Shown here: positions 63,070 through 64,000 of the stretch, piece by piece
Layout of the letters: every line of letters begins with the position of its first letter
Numbering within the stretch: position 1 is the first letter of the stretch
Made by a program: the position numbers and the translations under genes
Source: JAHZMA01 sp965205905
GTDB taxonomy: Bacteria; Pseudomonadota; Alphaproteobacteria; JABAAW01; JAHZMA01
Direction of reading: 5' to 3'
DNA length: 64,000 bases
Assembly: GCA_965205905.1 (NCBI GenBank)
Contig: CBDBHZ010000012.1
Span: 248,001-312,000, forward strand
The notes under the pieces: model-generated
What the model saw: the letters and a program-made list of their open reading frames with translations, nothing else
What the model was told of the DNA's origin: nothing
The model's database searches: none

Positions 63070-64000
63070 ATGGATAAATTGCACCCTTATACAAAAATTT
63101 TGCATGATTCGCAAAATTACGCTGATGGCACAGTCAATCCCCCCGTGCAACATGCCTCTACCTTGCGCGCACCCGATTATCTTAGCTATATCGGCAAGAA
63201 AGAATGGGCGGGCAAACATTACGGCAGATATGGTATCCAAACCCATCGCGCCTTAGAAGATGCTGTTGCATTGTTAGAACAAGCGCATGGCGTAATATTG
63301 GCGGCTTCGGGCTTGCAGGCGGTGGTGTTATCGCTCATCAGCTTTGTGCAAGCGGGCGATAAAATCTTGATGAGTGATAATGTCTATCCGCCAGTGAAGC
63401 TGTTTGTTGAAAATTATCTGAAGAGGCTGAATATCAGAACGGTGTATTTTAATCCGCTGGCTGATGAGACGATGTTGGCAGAACTTTATGATGCTCATGT
63501 GAAGCTGATTTACATGGAAAGCCCGGGCAGTGCTACTTTTGAGTGCCATGATATTAAGGCAATTGTCAATTTTGCCAAGCAAAATAATCTTATCAGCGTG
63601 ATTGATAATAGTTGGGGCGCAGGCGTTTATTTGAAACCGCTAGAATTGGGAGTTGATATATCGGTGATAGCGGCAACCAAATATATTTGCGGGCATTCCG
63701 ATATATTGCTAGGCACGGTCAGCGCAAAATCTTCGGCGCATTATCAGCAAATTGCCGATACCGCAAGGTTTAACGGCTTTTATGTGGCACCAGACGAGGC
63801 TTATTTGGGCTTGCGCGGGTTGCGCACCATGCCGTTGCGTTTGGCACAACATCAAACACAAGCTGAAACATTGATGGCGTGGTTGAAGCAACAGCCAGAA
63901 GTTACATGTATCGCAAGCCCGACTGCAAAAGATTGGTTTGGGCATCAGAATTTTACGCGCGATTTTTCGGGTGCATCGGGGTTATTTGGCTTTTACTTAA
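63070..64000 (+). CDS. metC: Cystathionine beta-lyase, 3' end cut by window edge
   Basis: 310 residues visible from ATG 63070. PLP-dependent Cys/Met metabolism family: YGRYGIQTHRALEDA, SGLQAVVLSL, YMESPGSATFECHDI, and the PLP lysine in ATKYICGHSDIL. The MESPGS and GHSD details favour beta-lyase over gamma-synthase. Starts one base after the cysK stop. Confidence 0.88.
   Translation, partial: MDKLHPYTKILHDSQNYADGTVNPPVQHASTLRAPDYLSYIGKKEWAGKHYGRYGIQTHRALEDAVALLEQAHGVILAASGLQAVVLSLISFVQAGDKILMSDNVYPPVKLFVENYLKRLNIRTVYFNPLADETMLAELYDAHVKLIYMESPGSATFECHDIKAIVNFAKQNNLISVIDNSWGAGVYLKPLELGVDISVIAATKYICGHSDILLGTVSAKSSAHYQQIADTARFNGFYVAPDEAYLGLRGLRTMPLRLAQHQTQAETLMAWLKQQPEVTCIASPTAKDWFGHQNFTRDFSGASGLFGFYL

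Overview
The window is a chromosomal segment of an AT-rich Gram-negative alphaproteobacterium. The evidence is gene content and order: a rpsB-tsf-pyrH-frr-uppS-cdsA-dxr-rseP-bamA-ompH-lpxD-fabZ-lpxA-lpxI-lpxB run, rrf2-sufBCDST, hfq-hflX, an E1-beta with its own lipoyl domain (pdhABC-lpd), a TauE/TIGR02186 pair, zapA-6S RNA-ygfA, and LpxI in place of LpxH. I cannot place it below class.

Layout. 1-3307: 3' part of nadE, a class II Fic protein preceded by four 39-44 bp tandem repeats, and a membrane-anchored coiled-coil protein. 3406-7900: a beta-hydroxyacid dehydrogenase, hfq-hflX, a MATE exporter and a sufA-like gene. 7901-10633 is an accessory insert (a DNA methyltransferase-HNH fusion, two small ORFs, two inverted copies of a palindromic repeat) that separates sufA from the rest of the suf operon (10708-16231). 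16574-22158 is a second accessory block: a large protein with a possible M23-like motif set, an ankyrin protein and a TbpB-like surface lipoprotein, the lipoprotein being bracketed by repeat copies. 22775-28217: ftsB-like gene and pyruvate dehydrogenase operon. 28295-33495 is a defence-type island: a single-chain type IIG restriction-modification enzyme convergent with an ATPase plus small nuclease-like pair. 33685-36670: two small ORFs, a frameshifted class II DAHP synthase and an lpxC carrying two frameshifts. Then tRNA-Leu(CAA), TauE/TIGR02186, and the long minus-strand envelope/translation cluster (38590-53538). 53882-57124: gltA and hslUV. 57389 onward: rpsD, a broken outer-membrane protein gene, zapA, 6S RNA, ygfA, a YmdB-like phosphodiesterase, cysK and the 5' part of metC.

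The most unusual structure is a dispersed repeat of about 140-240 bp, seen five times (8110, 10027, 19848, 22157, 53744). It is a nested palindrome with paired G6/C6 blocks around a variable loop. In four of five copies it starts just after a stop codon and points the same way as that gene. Two copies (10027 and 22157) share nearly the same loop. Other points to look at are the candidate two-gene ATPase/nuclease system at 31449-33495, the methyltransferase-HNH cassette inside suf, and five apparent single-base frameshifts in three genes (lpxC, DAHP synthase, an outer-membrane protein), which may be sequencing errors or recent decay.
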